Positions 8,500 through 16,563 are shown, counted from the first letter of the stretch. The stretch is DNA of 64,000 nucleotides from Sorangium sp025924095 (GCF_051521505.1 NZ_CP150356.1:2604001-2668000); one strand, 5' to 3'. Translations and numbers: made by a program. Notes: generated by a model from the sequence alone, not told the origin.

Positions 8500-9069
8500 T
8501 CAGGGTGGTGCGATACGGGCCCGTTCGAGCAGCGCCACATACCAATCCCGGCGTGGGTCTCGCTTCGGCGGCTCGAAGTTCCCACGCCACCGAAGATTGG
8601 AGGAGACCTCCACCAACTCGCCCGCGCTCCACTGTAACGAAGACGCCGCATCGTGTACGAGATCGAGCGTTGATATGAGCTCGATACCCGGGAAAATGTC
8701 GGCCGCGACGTTTCGCTCTTTGCGATCGTCCGTGACAAGCGGGACCTTCATGACGCCCGCGAGCGCGATGCATGAGGCGTCCGTATCCTTGATGCGAAGG
8801 GCGCAGGTCACGAAAGCATCGACGAGCGCTTCCGTGTCCAGCGCATGAGTTTCCAGGCAACCCGCTGAGCGGAGGGCACCGGTGGACGCTGGCTCCTTAC
8901 GCCGCACGCCGTCCTCGTCGGGCGCCGTCGTGAGGAACAGCGGCTCGCGGCTGACCTGAGGCGTCTCGAGTAAGAGCAATCCAAGTGACTCAACGATCTC
9001 TAGCTCCCGCGCGGTGGCGAGCAGGTTAAGCGTGCAGCATGCATCGATGACGACCCGCTTCTTGTCCAT
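8500..9069 (-). CDS. PIN-domain protein, putative RNase toxin or effector
   Basis: The 189-residue protein opens with RVVIDACCTLNLLA (acidic Asp9), the classic PIN start, and has further acidic positions at KDTDAS (Asp95, Asp97) and LVTDDRKER (Asp114, Asp115), matching the metal-binding set of PIN ribonucleases. PIN proteins cut RNA and often act as toxins. ATG 9069 is preceded by GAGG five bases upstream; it begins 8 bases after the ImmA gene stop, so the two are translationally coupled and it is the last gene of the four-gene operon. The C-terminal 40 residues (RWRGNFEPPKRDPRRDWYV) are a basic extension. Its antitoxin or activator is probably the preceding XRE/ImmA protein (inference). Confidence 0.8.
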   Translation of the reverse strand: MDKKRVVIDACCTLNLLATARELEIVESLGLLLLETPQVSREPLFLTTAPDEDGVRRKEPASTGALRSAGCLETHALDTEALVDAFVTCALRIKDTDASCIALAGVMKVPLVTDDRKERNVAADIFPGIELISTLDLVHDAASSLQWSAGELVEVSSNLRWRGNFEPPKRDPRRDWYVALLERARIAPP

Positions 9070-9077
9070 CGCCGTCC

Positions 9078-10280
9078 TCAAGCCGTACGAAGATCGGCGC
9101 CAGAAAAGTCCACCGGCAGCTGCGTACCGTCCTCAAGCCGAATACGCCCCCTGTCCTGGTAAATCGCACGCGCTGTGACCAGGTCCGTGGCGAGGAACTC
9201 GGCAAACTCGCTCTCGCTGAGAAGCTCCTGGTCGTAAGCGGCCACCGCGAGATCGACATAGCGTTTTGGCAAGCCCAGCTCTCTCGAAGCCTGAACTTTG
9301 ACCGCTCCGGAACGATCTCGCAGTTCTCGGGGGCGCAGCCGGCTCTGTAGAATCCTCTCGTAGCTTCCTCGCGGCAGGAGACGCAACTCTTCGAGCCTCA
9401 ACGCCATGGCCTGGAAGGAGACGCCGAATGCCTGCGCCATGTCGCTTAAGTCGACCGGCGTAAACTTACCTGCACGGCAGCGTTCCGCAAAGCGTTTTTG
9501 AACGCCAGTCGCGGGCAGCAGGAATTCCCTAGCGAAGGCCTCCGGGAAGATCTCGTCAGGCTGCTTGAGCGGATCGTCCTCTTCTAACACATCTCCCGCT
9601 TCACGGTCCCGCAGGAAGTGACCAACTTCATGCACGAGCGACCATCGCTGGCGCTCGATGGGATGCGCACGATTGATTGCAACGCATGCGCCGATGTCGT
9701 CGCTCCAGATGAGAAATGCGGAGAGCTTGGGAGGAAGACGATCGAGATAGAAGATACGAAGTCCTGCCTCGACCTCGAAGCGGTCGTCGAGCGCCATCGC
9801 TGCATCATCCCCTAATCCCAGCATCCCCCGCACGGCCCGCGCAGCGTCTTCTCCCTCAAGTCGAGGGTCGAGCCCGAACCCTCCGGCAGCGTCAACACGG
9901 TACGTCTGAAGCGTTTCGAGCGGAGCTCGAGTACGACGCAGTTCATGCAGCCGTTCGAGCTCGACATAACGAGACCCGAAGAATCTAAGCCGCTCGACGG
10001 ATTCGACTATCATGGCCGCATTCCGATCAACTGAGCTTACTCGGAAACGCGGCGATAGCTCGGTCCGAACATACCCCTCGCGCAGCAGGTCGTGGACGGA
10101 AACCGCGAGCATCTCGCTCAGCCTCATGAGCTCGGTATTCGAAGGGCGCCGCTCACCTTTCTCGATAGCCACCAGCGTAGTGCGCGCTAAGCCGAGGCGC
10201 TCTGCGACCTGCGCCTGCGTCAACTTCGCCCGCTTCCGGGCATCGGTAAGCCGCTCACCCAGTTGCTGCGAAGAGATCAC
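9078..10280 (-). CDS. XRE-family HTH regulator fused to an ImmA/IrrE-type zinc metallopeptidase
   Basis: Residues about 7-68 form an XRE helix-turn-helix (LTQAQVAERLGLARTTLVAIE, KGERRPS). A middle region leads to the protease HEVGH at 217-221, in the context WSLVHEVGHFLRD, as in ImmA/IrrE peptidases that cleave repressors after a stress or phage signal. The C-terminal third (MAQAFGVSFQAMALRLEEL) carries the usual ImmA substrate-handling helices. In such one-protein designs the DNA-binding and protease parts together sense and derepress. It overlaps the QueC-like gene end by 26 bases and precedes the PIN gene by 8 bases. A role as antitoxin, activating protease or phage sensor is inferred from context. 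Confidence 0.85.
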   Translation of the reverse strand: MISSQQLGERLTDARKRAKLTQAQVAERLGLARTTLVAIEKGERRPSNTELMRLSEMLAVSVHDLLREGYVRTELSPRFRVSSVDRNAAMIVESVERLRFFGSRYVELERLHELRRTRAPLETLQTYRVDAAGGFGLDPRLEGEDAARAVRGMLGLGDDAAMALDDRFEVEAGLRIFYLDRLPPKLSAFLIWSDDIGACVAINRAHPIERQRWSLVHEVGHFLRDREAGDVLEEDDPLKQPDEIFPEAFAREFLLPATGVQKRFAERCRAGKFTPVDLSDMAQAFGVSFQAMALRLEELRLLPRGSYERILQSRLRPRELRDRSGAVKVQASRELGLPKRYVDLAVAAYDQELLSESEFAEFLATDLVTARAIYQDRGRIRLEDGTQLPVDFSGADLRTA

Positions 10281-11649
10281 TTTCTTTCTCCTTTCGAGGG
10301 CGCTTCAGTCGCGGTTGAATTACGGGGCACGCGCGGGCCAAGAACTCGGATAGCTCTTGATGGTACGTTGCGTACATGGCGAGAACTCTGCACTGTGCCT
10401 CGTTGGTTGTCAAACTGTCTTCCGTCGGTGGACACGCAGCGAATCTGGCATCGGGGTCTAGTTCGACGAGGTCGCCGAAGATCAGACATTTCGCAAGCTG
10501 ATCAGCATGATACTGAAATGCACGGATCTCGTAGAGCCCATGGCGACGAGTTGGAATATCACGATAGGACGTTGGGTCGTTGGCTAAACCCGCCGCGAAC
10601 AGTGCGACACGACGGAAGATGCAGGACGTACATAGTCCGCAGTGAGCCATCGCGTCAGGCTTGTGACCTTCGCCCTCATCGCAGGACATCGCTACTCTCG
10701 CCAGCTGAGGCAAGGCTGCACCGGTTTCGCGACAGAGTGTACCCTTCGTATGAAAGAAGAACGGCGCAACGACCCGCACGCTACGGTCGAGCACGAGGGA
10801 GAAGAGCTTGCTTGCCGATGCAAGCGTGAATGGATGCATAGCACGCGTCCCTTGGCTCGCGACTTGAGCCGATGAGGTCGGCAGGTTGATGCATCCGACT
10901 CCCGTCTCGTAGACATTGACCGTCCCTAGTCCGAGGCTCGACGCACAGGCGGCACCCATCGCAAGGAAAAGCAAGCCGCGGCTCCGTTGTGATACCTCCA
11001 TTTCTCTCCGGGTTCGATGAGTTCCGCGAAGTTGGTGGACGAGTTTAACCCATCTTAATTTTACTCCAAGTTCGCGAAGACATGCGAGCCCATCGGCCTG
11101 CGCTTTGCCGCGCACTTCGTTTCCGCACGCAGATACTGCGACATAGGTTCCGTTGTTCGCGATGCTTCGCGCATACAACCCCGCCACGGAGTCGAGGCCG
11201 CCACTGAAGAGCGCCACTTCCGTCGGAGGTTCTCCGTCAGCTGGAAAGAGCACCTGCTGCTTTGCCGCCGGCAGCGCTCCTTCGAAAGAGAGCTCCCAAG
11301 TATCATCGGTCATAAACGACAGCAGTCTTTGCAATGTCTCAACCGCCAAACACCATCGTGCCGGATCCTCCACGGCGATCTGGACGCGGATCTCACGTTG
11401 CCAGGCGAGATCGCGTGCGATACCGCGCATTTCCGGCGGTCGGCGAGGTGATAGTCGATCCGCGTCTAGCAGTGCAGCGGCGACGCGGAGCAGATCCCGT
11501 TCCCGGCCTCCGAAGGGACCGAACCATGTCGCGGTTCTCTGAACACCGTCCAGCATAACGGCGCCGGCCGATCGCCAAGAGCCATCCCCGGCGAGAGTGC
11601 GGATACGGCCGGCAGCGTCAACATGGTAGCTGTACTCTGGGTTCCTCAT
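10255..11649 (-). CDS. QueC-like PP-loop ATPase (7-cyano-7-deazaguanine synthase superfamily)
   Basis: The 464-residue protein has the PP-loop ATP-pyrophosphatase motif SGGLDS at 149-154 and a zinc site of four cysteines: Cys323, then C-x2-C-x2-C at 337, 340 and 343 (HCGLCTSCIFRR), the QueC signature. QueC (about 220-240 residues) turns carboxy-deazaguanine into preQ0 using ATP and ammonia. This one has an extra N-terminal domain of about 130 residues and a C-terminal extension of about 100, unlike housekeeping QueC but like QueC relatives in antiviral systems (QatC, the type IV CBASS QueC-like protein). No other queuosine gene is nearby. Start ATG 11649 overlaps the preceding gene by ATGA. 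Confidence 0.85.
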   Translation of the reverse strand: MRNPEYSYHVDAAGRIRTLAGDGSWRSAGAVMLDGVQRTATWFGPFGGRERDLLRVAAALLDADRLSPRRPPEMRGIARDLAWQREIRVQIAVEDPARWCLAVETLQRLLSFMTDDTWELSFEGALPAAKQQVLFPADGEPPTEVALFSGGLDSVAGLYARSIANNGTYVAVSACGNEVRGKAQADGLACLRELGVKLRWVKLVHQLRGTHRTRREMEVSQRSRGLLFLAMGAACASSLGLGTVNVYETGVGCINLPTSSAQVASQGTRAMHPFTLASASKLFSLVLDRSVRVVAPFFFHTKGTLCRETGAALPQLARVAMSCDEGEGHKPDAMAHCGLCTSCIFRRVALFAAGLANDPTSYRDIPTRRHGLYEIRAFQYHADQLAKCLIFGDLVELDPDARFAACPPTEDSLTTNEAQCRVLAMYATYHQELSEFLARACPVIQPRLKRPRKEKESDLFAATG

Positions 11650-12215
11650 TGGAAGCCTCCCAAGAGATCGGTTTCAGGCGTGATTCGAGGGTGTCGACGA
11701 GCGAGTCCGAGGCGCTTCGCGTCAGGCCTGCTCTGCATGACTTCCGCTGCGGAGGCAGCGATTGGCCGGAGCAGCTTCTGAACCTCACGCACGCGCTCGC
11801 TGCCGTGCTGCTCGCGAAAGCCATCTCGGCCGCTGATGATGGCTCGGTCGAGTAGTTGCTCGCAAAAACGGGTTAGTATGACCCGTTCGTCAAACACGCC
11901 GCGAAGTACACATTTCTGGATCTCGTTCTTTAGAATCAGGTCAAGAACTCCGCCCTTGACGTCGGCGACAGCCGCTACGATGCGTTGGCTGGAATGCTCA
12001 CCGAGCATCCGGGCGAACAGAGGAGAGGCGCTGATGTTCCGAACCTCGCGGAGTACGAGCGGTAGGGAGGGCACACCGTCCGCAGCGGCGACTAAGATAT
12101 CGAGGCAGCGTTCAGCCGGATACGGGTCCCACCCGCAGCCGTCGAGCGCACGCAACGCCGCTTCACCCGCGTCGCGACCAATTTTACTCACCCGGCCGAA
12201 GACATCGCCGTCCAC
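11646..12215 (-). CDS. Uncharacterised helical protein, first gene of the QueC-like/PIN operon
   Basis: The 189-residue product begins at GTG 12215 (MDGDVFGRVSKIGRDAGE). It appears all-helical and soluble, without signal, membrane segment or known catalytic motif; distinctive stretches are WDPYPAERCLDILVAAADG, LPLVLREVRNISASPLFARM and ILKNEIQKCVLRGVFDERV. I do not recognise it. Its stop overlaps the start of the QueC-like gene (ATGA), so it belongs to the same unit; it might be a partner, a substrate whose terminus is modified, or a sensor (inference). Direct repeat B begins 121 bases upstream of its start. Confidence 0.65.
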   Translation of the reverse strand: MDGDVFGRVSKIGRDAGEAALRALDGCGWDPYPAERCLDILVAAADGVPSLPLVLREVRNISASPLFARMLGEHSSQRIVAAVADVKGGVLDLILKNEIQKCVLRGVFDERVILTRFCEQLLDRAIISGRDGFREQHGSERVREVQKLLRPIAASAAEVMQSRPDAKRLGLARRHPRITPETDLLGGFQ

Positions 12216-12590
12216 ACACTGAGCATACGTCTGGCGTTGACAAAGTCAAGTCTGATTTTCGTGGAGACGCTCTCGGTTTGACATTGTCGCCGCCCCCCCC
12301 GAGCGCGCTCCGCATCCGCCGCGCCATGAAGAGTCCGCACCGCGCCACCCCGCTCTGGCTCGACGCCTCGCCCGCCGCCGCCCTCGACCCCGCACCCCGT
12401 GCCGCGCTCCTCGACCCCGGCGAGCGCGCCGCCGCGAACCCGCACCCGTTCCCAGCGCGCCGCCGCCCCCCACGGGCGCCGAGCTCGCCGCGGGGTCGTA
12501 GGTGGGTGGCTCGAGGCCTCGACTGCCATCGTTTCCTGGAGGAGGCCGCGATCTGTTGCGAAGGAGAGGGTTCGGTGATGGAGTGCCCCC
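12216..12590. other. Intergenic region holding direct repeat B and the island promoter
   Basis: The first 75 bases (12216-12290) are comparatively AT-rich and contain GTTGACAAAGTC near 12237-12249, whose revcomp side faces the operon; a promoter for the minus-strand island must lie here. The rest is repeat B (12337-12510). Open frames through the repeat on both strands are Arg/Pro-rich and I do not accept them as genes. Confidence 0.5.
12337..12510. repeat. Direct repeat B (~174 bp), partner of repeat A
   Basis: Same orientation as 7894-8066 and near-identical, ending in GGTGGGTGGC. Its position just upstream of the island operon, while copy A lies just beyond the operon's 3' side, fits an island bounded by repeats through insertion or recombination. 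It could alternatively be one member of a genome-wide family whose two copies happen to lie here. Confidence 0.85.
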
Positions 12591-13367
12591 ATGGACCACG
12601 ACTCCGTACTTGCGCTGTTTGATCAGCAGATCAGACAGGGGTGCTCGGGTGAGCTGGCGACTGGACGATCCGGCTTCGCCCGCCACGCCGTACGGGCGGA
12701 TGGCTCGGACGGGAGCTGGGCGACCATCGTCTGGTCCGACCTCGACGAGTCGACCGTGGACCTCGCGATCGCCGAGCAGCTCGCACGCTTCGCACCGCTC
12801 GGGCGTGCCTTCGAGTGGAAGCTTTACACCCACGATCGGCCGGCAGACCTGGGGCAGCGGCTGGCCGCTGCCGGTTTCCATCCGGAGCCGGAGGAGGCGC
12901 TGCTCGTCGCCGATACCGCCGAGCTCCCCACCGAGGTCGTGTTGCCCGAAGGCGTGCGGCTGCTCCCCGTGACCGATGCCGAGGGCGTGCGCCTGGTCGT
13001 CCGGGCGCACGAGGCCGCCTTCGGTACGGATCACTCTTCGCTGGAGCGCAGGCTTGTGACCCAGCTGGCAGAGGAGCCCGAGGCGATGGCCGCCGTCGTC
13101 GCGATGGCCGGCGACGTCCCCATCTGCGCTGGCAGGGTCGAATTCCACCGAGGGACGCAATTCGCCAGCCTCTGGGGCGGCGGGACCGCGCCTGCGTGGC
13201 GTGGCCGCGGCGTTTACAGGGCGCTTGTCGCGTACAGGACCCGTCTCGCGGCCGAGCGCGGTTATCGTTACCTCCAGGTCGATGCTCGGCCCGACAGTCA
13301 GCCGATCCTGTCGCGGCTCGGGTTTGTCCGACTCGGCACGACCGTCCCGTACATTTACGAGCGGTAG
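12591..13367 (+). CDS. GNAT-family N-acetyltransferase
   Basis: The 258-residue protein has a poorly conserved N-terminal half and a C-terminal GNAT fold with the acetyl-CoA loop at 203-211 (WRGRGVYRALV), the beta-bulge ahead of it (FASLWGGGTAPA) and the closing SRLGFVRLGTTVPYIYER strand. It should acetylate a small molecule or amine; the substrate is not evident. ATG 12591 has GGAG eight bases upstream. The total length suggests a duplicated GNAT scaffold with only the second half keeping the cofactor loop. It is transcribed away from the island and converges with kptA. Confidence 0.85.
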   Translation: MDHDSVLALFDQQIRQGCSGELATGRSGFARHAVRADGSDGSWATIVWSDLDESTVDLAIAEQLARFAPLGRAFEWKLYTHDRPADLGQRLAAAGFHPEPEEALLVADTAELPTEVVLPEGVRLLPVTDAEGVRLVVRAHEAAFGTDHSSLERRLVTQLAEEPEAMAAVVAMAGDVPICAGRVEFHRGTQFASLWGGGTAPAWRGRGVYRALVAYRTRLAAERGYRYLQVDARPDSQPILSRLGFVRLGTTVPYIYER

Positions 13368-13541
13368 GCGGCGGGCAGCGAGGCATGGCTGTTCGAAGCA
13401 TCGGCGGAGCGCTGCGGGATGTGCGGAGCGCCGAGCCATGTCGGAGGATCGGCCCAGGGCTGACCTCGCATGAGCCATCAGTACACAAGCACAGGCTCGC
13501 AGAGCGCTTCGCACTCTCCCCCTCTCCGCCCAGCGCCGCCC

Positions 13542-14147
13542 TCACCCCCCGGAGATCAGCGCCCGCAGCGCCTCCGCTTCCCGCTTCGCCCGCGCCACGA
13601 TCGGCATCAGCCCCACGAGGCACCCCACCGGCACCTCCCTCGCCAGGATCACCCCATTCTGGCTCCGGAACACGCGCACCCCGCGCGCCCTCAGCCGCGC
13701 GGGGCTGATCTCGAGCATCACGGCGACGTTCGCGCGCTTGCCCACCGTGCTTTCCGGCGCGTCAGTGCAGTGGACGTGCGTGCGCGCCGCCGGTCGGATC
13801 CCCTCGCGCGCGATGCTCCGGACCGCGTCCACGCTTGTGCCGTGCCAGATCGACGCGTCGCCGTGGACCTCCTCCCATGACGCCTCCAGGCCGGCGAGCG
13901 TCACCGGCATCCCCTCGCGCGAGTGCCCTTGCGAGGCGCGCACCCGGTCGCCCCGGATCTCCAGGCGGTTCTTCGTGTTGTTCTCCACCGCCTCGTCGAG
14001 CTGCGAGCGCCCTATCCCGAGCGCCCTCAGCGCGTCGTCCACGGCCACCCAGCCCGCCTCGTCCATGGCGACGCCCAGCGAGGGCGCCCCGTGGCGGAGC
14101 AGCCAGGAGAGCTTCTTGCTCGTGTCGGTCAATCGATCGCGGCCCAT
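13542..14147 (-). CDS. kptA: RNA 2'-phosphotransferase (Tpt1/KptA family)
   Basis: The 201-residue protein carries the family hallmarks in order: SKKLSWLLRHG (10-20, with Arg18 and His19), a winged-helix domain ending NRLEIRGDRVRASQGHS, then WHGTS and THVH in the ADP-ribosyl-transferase-like half. Tpt1/KptA removes an internal RNA 2'-phosphate with NAD+, giving ADP-ribose 1'',2''-cyclic phosphate. Bacterial copies have no tRNA-splicing job and probably act in RNA repair or de-phosphorylation. Start ATG 14147 has GGAG seven bases upstream; a longer frame to 14195 lacks support. It is divergent from the LysR gene. Confidence 0.93.
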   Translation of the reverse strand: MGRDRLTDTSKKLSWLLRHGAPSLGVAMDEAGWVAVDDALRALGIGRSQLDEAVENNTKNRLEIRGDRVRASQGHSREGMPVTLAGLEASWEEVHGDASIWHGTSVDAVRSIAREGIRPAARTHVHCTDAPESTVGKRANVAVMLEISPARLRARGVRVFRSQNGVILAREVPVGCLVGLMPIVARAKREAEALRALISGG

Positions 14148-14322
14148 CGTCAAGCTCCATCCTTTGCAGTGCGGCCGGAGCCGCGACCCGCGCACTGCGC
14201 GCGAGCCGCTCGACCCGCGCGGGCGGGCTCCGGGAGAGATCCTGATCGGTCCAGGAATCGGAACATCGGACGGAAGGAAGAATAGACTCCCCGCTATCCT
14301 CCGGAAGCAGTATTTCTGGATG

Positions 14323-14345
14323 CGCTATCGCGTTTCGCGATAGCG
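14323..14345. promoter_or_regulatory. Perfect inverted repeat just before the LysR start
   Basis: Arms CGCTATCGCG (14323-14332) and CGCGATAGCG (14336-14345) are perfect ten-base complements around TTT, ending seven bases before ATG 14353. That position suits an operator for autoregulation or a hairpin that masks initiation. It may also influence the divergent kptA promoter 175 bases away. Confidence 0.55.
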
Positions 14346-14352
14346 TCCCGGC

Positions 14353-15282
14353 ATGCTCAACCTCGACTGGCTCGGCGCCTTCGTGGTCTTCACCGAGCAC
14401 CTCAACTTCACCCGCGCGGCGCGGGCGCTCCACCTCTCGCAGCCGGCGCTCCACGCCCAGATCGGCAAGCTCGGCGAGGCGCTCGGCGTCACGCTCTACC
14501 AGCGGCGCGGGCAGCGGCTGGAGCTCACGGCCGACGGCAAGCGCGTCGCCGCCTTCGGGCGCGAGGTGGGCGAGCGGACGCGCTCGTTCCTCGGCGTCCT
14601 TCGCGACGGCGAGAGCCGGGAGCCGGTGGTGCTCTGCGCCGGCGAGGGCTCGTATCTGTACCTGCTCGGCGAGGGGATCCGCGCCTTCACCGGGCGCGCC
14701 GTCGCCCCGCTCCGCCTGCTCACGCGCGACCGCGAGGCCACGCTCGACGCCGTCGTGACGGGCGAGGCGCACCTCGGCGTCGCGCCGCTCGAGGGCGCGC
14801 CGGACGGGCTCGCCGCCGACCGCCTCACCGAGGTCGAGCTGGTCCTTGTCGTCCCAGGGGCGCACCCGCTCGCCCGGAAGCGCCGCGTCCTGCTGCGCGA
14901 TCTCGAGGGGGCGCGGCTCGTCGTCCCCGGGCCCTCGCGGCCTCACCGGGCATTGCTCGCGCAGGCGCTGCTCTCGGCGGGCGTCCGCTGGGAGCCGGCG
15001 GTCGAGGCGAACGGCTGGGAGCTGATGCTCCACTTCGTCCGGCTCGGCGTCGGCATCGCCGTGGTCAATGCCTGCTGCCGCCTCCCGCGCGGCCTCGTCG
15101 CGCGCCCGTTGCCCGAGCTGCCGCGCAAGGTCTTCTATGTCGTCCGCCGGCGCGGGGTCGAGCTCCAGGGCGCGCCGGCGGAGCTCCGTGATGCGCTGCT
15201 CGCGCACGGGTCGGCGTGGCAGCGCAAACACGCGCTCGGCGCGCTCGGCAGGACGTCGAGCACGCCGGCGCGCCGGCGCTGA
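14353..15282 (+). CDS. LysR-family transcriptional regulator
   Basis: The 309-residue protein starts MLNLDWLGAFVVFTEHLNF and has the LysR winged helix at about 3-60 (TRAARALHLSQPALHAQIGKL, LGVTLYQRRGQRLELTADGK), followed by a two-lobed effector domain (LVLVVPGAHPLA, LGVGIAVVNACCRLP). It should bind DNA as a tetramer and respond to a small ligand, likely controlling itself and the divergent gene. The palindrome at 14323-14345 is a candidate site although LysR boxes are usually T-N11-A. The C-terminal ~20 residues are a disordered basic tail. Confidence 0.9.
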   Translation: MLNLDWLGAFVVFTEHLNFTRAARALHLSQPALHAQIGKLGEALGVTLYQRRGQRLELTADGKRVAAFGREVGERTRSFLGVLRDGESREPVVLCAGEGSYLYLLGEGIRAFTGRAVAPLRLLTRDREATLDAVVTGEAHLGVAPLEGAPDGLAADRLTEVELVLVVPGAHPLARKRRVLLRDLEGARLVVPGPSRPHRALLAQALLSAGVRWEPAVEANGWELMLHFVRLGVGIAVVNACCRLPRGLVARPLPELPRKVFYVVRRRGVELQGAPAELRDALLAHGSAWQRKHALGALGRTSSTPARRR

Positions 15283-15307
15283 GCGTTCTGTACCCGACCT
15301 CCGGGGC

Positions 15308-15649
15308 TCAGGCCGCCTTCCTGGACTTCGACTTGCCCTGCTTCGCCTTCTTGCCGCCCATCTCGTCCGGGCGCCTCACCAGCTTGGAGAAGTTGCTCGG
15401 CTCCCCGTCCGCCGTCTCCTCCTGGTACACGAAGGCGAGGTTCGACTCCTCGAACTTGGCGAAGAAGTCCTCCCACGAGATCTCCTCGAGGGAGCCCTCC
15501 CCGCTGTAGCCGGGGAAATCGATACGGAGGATGCCAGGCTCCCCGTCCTTCTCGGTGCTCTTCACCGTCGCCGGGCGGCCTCCGCGCGATTCGGCCCACT
15601 GGCGGATCTCGTCGTGATCGATGGTCATCTTCGATGAACTGGCCGACAT
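15308..15649 (-). CDS. Small conserved hypothetical protein with basic tail
   Basis: The 113-residue protein has a conserved-looking core (DHDEIRQWAESRGGRPATV, GILRIDFPGYSGEGSLEEI, SWEDFFAKFEESNLAFVYQ) and a Lys-rich C-terminal tail (GGKKAKQGKSKSRKAA). Proteins of this kind occur widely in high-GC bacteria, often mislabelled as glucan-branching enzymes; no catalytic function is established. A GGAGGG-like ribosome site precedes ATG 15649. It is convergent with LysR and divergent from the Mrp operon. Confidence 0.8.
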   Translation of the reverse strand: MSASSSKMTIDHDEIRQWAESRGGRPATVKSTEKDGEPGILRIDFPGYSGEGSLEEISWEDFFAKFEESNLAFVYQEETADGEPSNFSKLVRRPDEMGGKKAKQGKSKSRKAA

Positions 15650-16008
15650 GATCGTCCCTCCCGTGCTCGTACGTTGATTCTCGCGAGGAATCGCAATCTA
15701 CGTGCCAGAGGGTCAAGCGAGGATCCGGACAGGCGATGATGAGCTCGGCCGTGAGCGCGTCTGACGGCGGACGAGCGGGCAGGGCGATGGCTCGACCGGC
15801 CGGAGGGCGGCGCCGCGCCGCGCCGCCTGGAGATACCGCGTCACGCTCTCTGGATGGCGCGTCGCTCTCTCTGGAGGCGGGCGTCGTCCCGTGTCCGCCG
15901 TCCAACCTCCTCCTCTTCCGTCAAACCTGCCGTGGAACCGCCAAACCCGTTGACGTCACGGGCTCCACCCCTAGCTTCCGCGAAGACGTACCGCTCGGCG
16001 ACGACAGC
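15650..16008. other. Upstream region of the Mrp operon
   Basis: This interval holds the promoter region for both the small minus-strand gene and the Mrp operon. The mrpE frame stays open back to 15736, but residues encoded here are low-complexity (Arg/Ala/Gly-rich) and unlike MrpE, so I treat it as probable 5' leader. A short near-repeat of GCTCTCTGGATGGCG-like sequence lies at 15841-15880. Confidence 0.35.
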
Positions 16009-16563
16009 GTGGAGGAGGAGGGGCCCACGAAGACCAGAATCATTCATGAAGTCCGGGAGCGGCTCGCACAAGGGGGCTGGCGATCCGTCTCCGTCCGAAC
16101 GTTGGTTCTCATCGGTGGATGGTGGGCGCTGACCGAGGGGGATCGAGCCGGGCTTGCCTTTGGCGTGCCAGTGGTTCTTCTCGCCCTCTTCACGAGCGTG
16201 TGTTTGCCGTCGCCCCGCGGGCCTCGGTGGAGCCCGCTCGGCCTGCTGCGGTTCATGGGGTTCTTCCTCACCGGCTCGCTTCGTGGCGGCCTCGATGTCG
16301 CCCACCGCGCGCTCGCGCCGCGGCTCCCCATCTCGCCGGTGATCATCCGGGTTGTGCCTCGCCTGCCCGCGGGTCCGGCCCGGCACCTCTTCATCGGAGC
16401 GATGAACGTGATGCCCGGGACGTTGAGCGTGGATATCGCGGGCGATCATCTCGATATTCATGTCCTTGTCGACAGCGGCGATGAGCTTGTCCGGCAGCTG
16501 CGAGCGCTGGAAGAGCACATCGCCCGCGCGCTGGGCGAGCGCCTGGAGTGTCCCAGTGCATGA
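16009..16563 (+). CDS. mrpE: MrpE/MnhE-like subunit of a cation/proton antiporter
   Basis: From the GTG at 16009 the product is about 184 residues, near the family's usual length. Two N-terminal membrane helices (RTLVLIGGWWALTEG and FGVPVVLLALFTSVCL) precede the PLGLLRFMGFFLTGSLRGGLDVAHRAL and the cytoplasmic VMPGTLSVDI / LDIHVLVD signature of MrpE. The frame remains open to ATG 15736, so the start is uncertain. It is the first gene of an eight-gene operon; its stop overlaps the mrpF start by eight bases. MrpE is needed for assembly of the membrane antiporter complex. Confidence 0.85.
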   Translation: MEEEGPTKTRIIHEVRERLAQGGWRSVSVRTLVLIGGWWALTEGDRAGLAFGVPVVLLALFTSVCLPSPRGPRWSPLGLLRFMGFFLTGSLRGGLDVAHRALAPRLPISPVIIRVVPRLPAGPARHLFIGAMNVMPGTLSVDIAGDHLDIHVLVDSGDELVRQLRALEEHIARALGERLECPSA

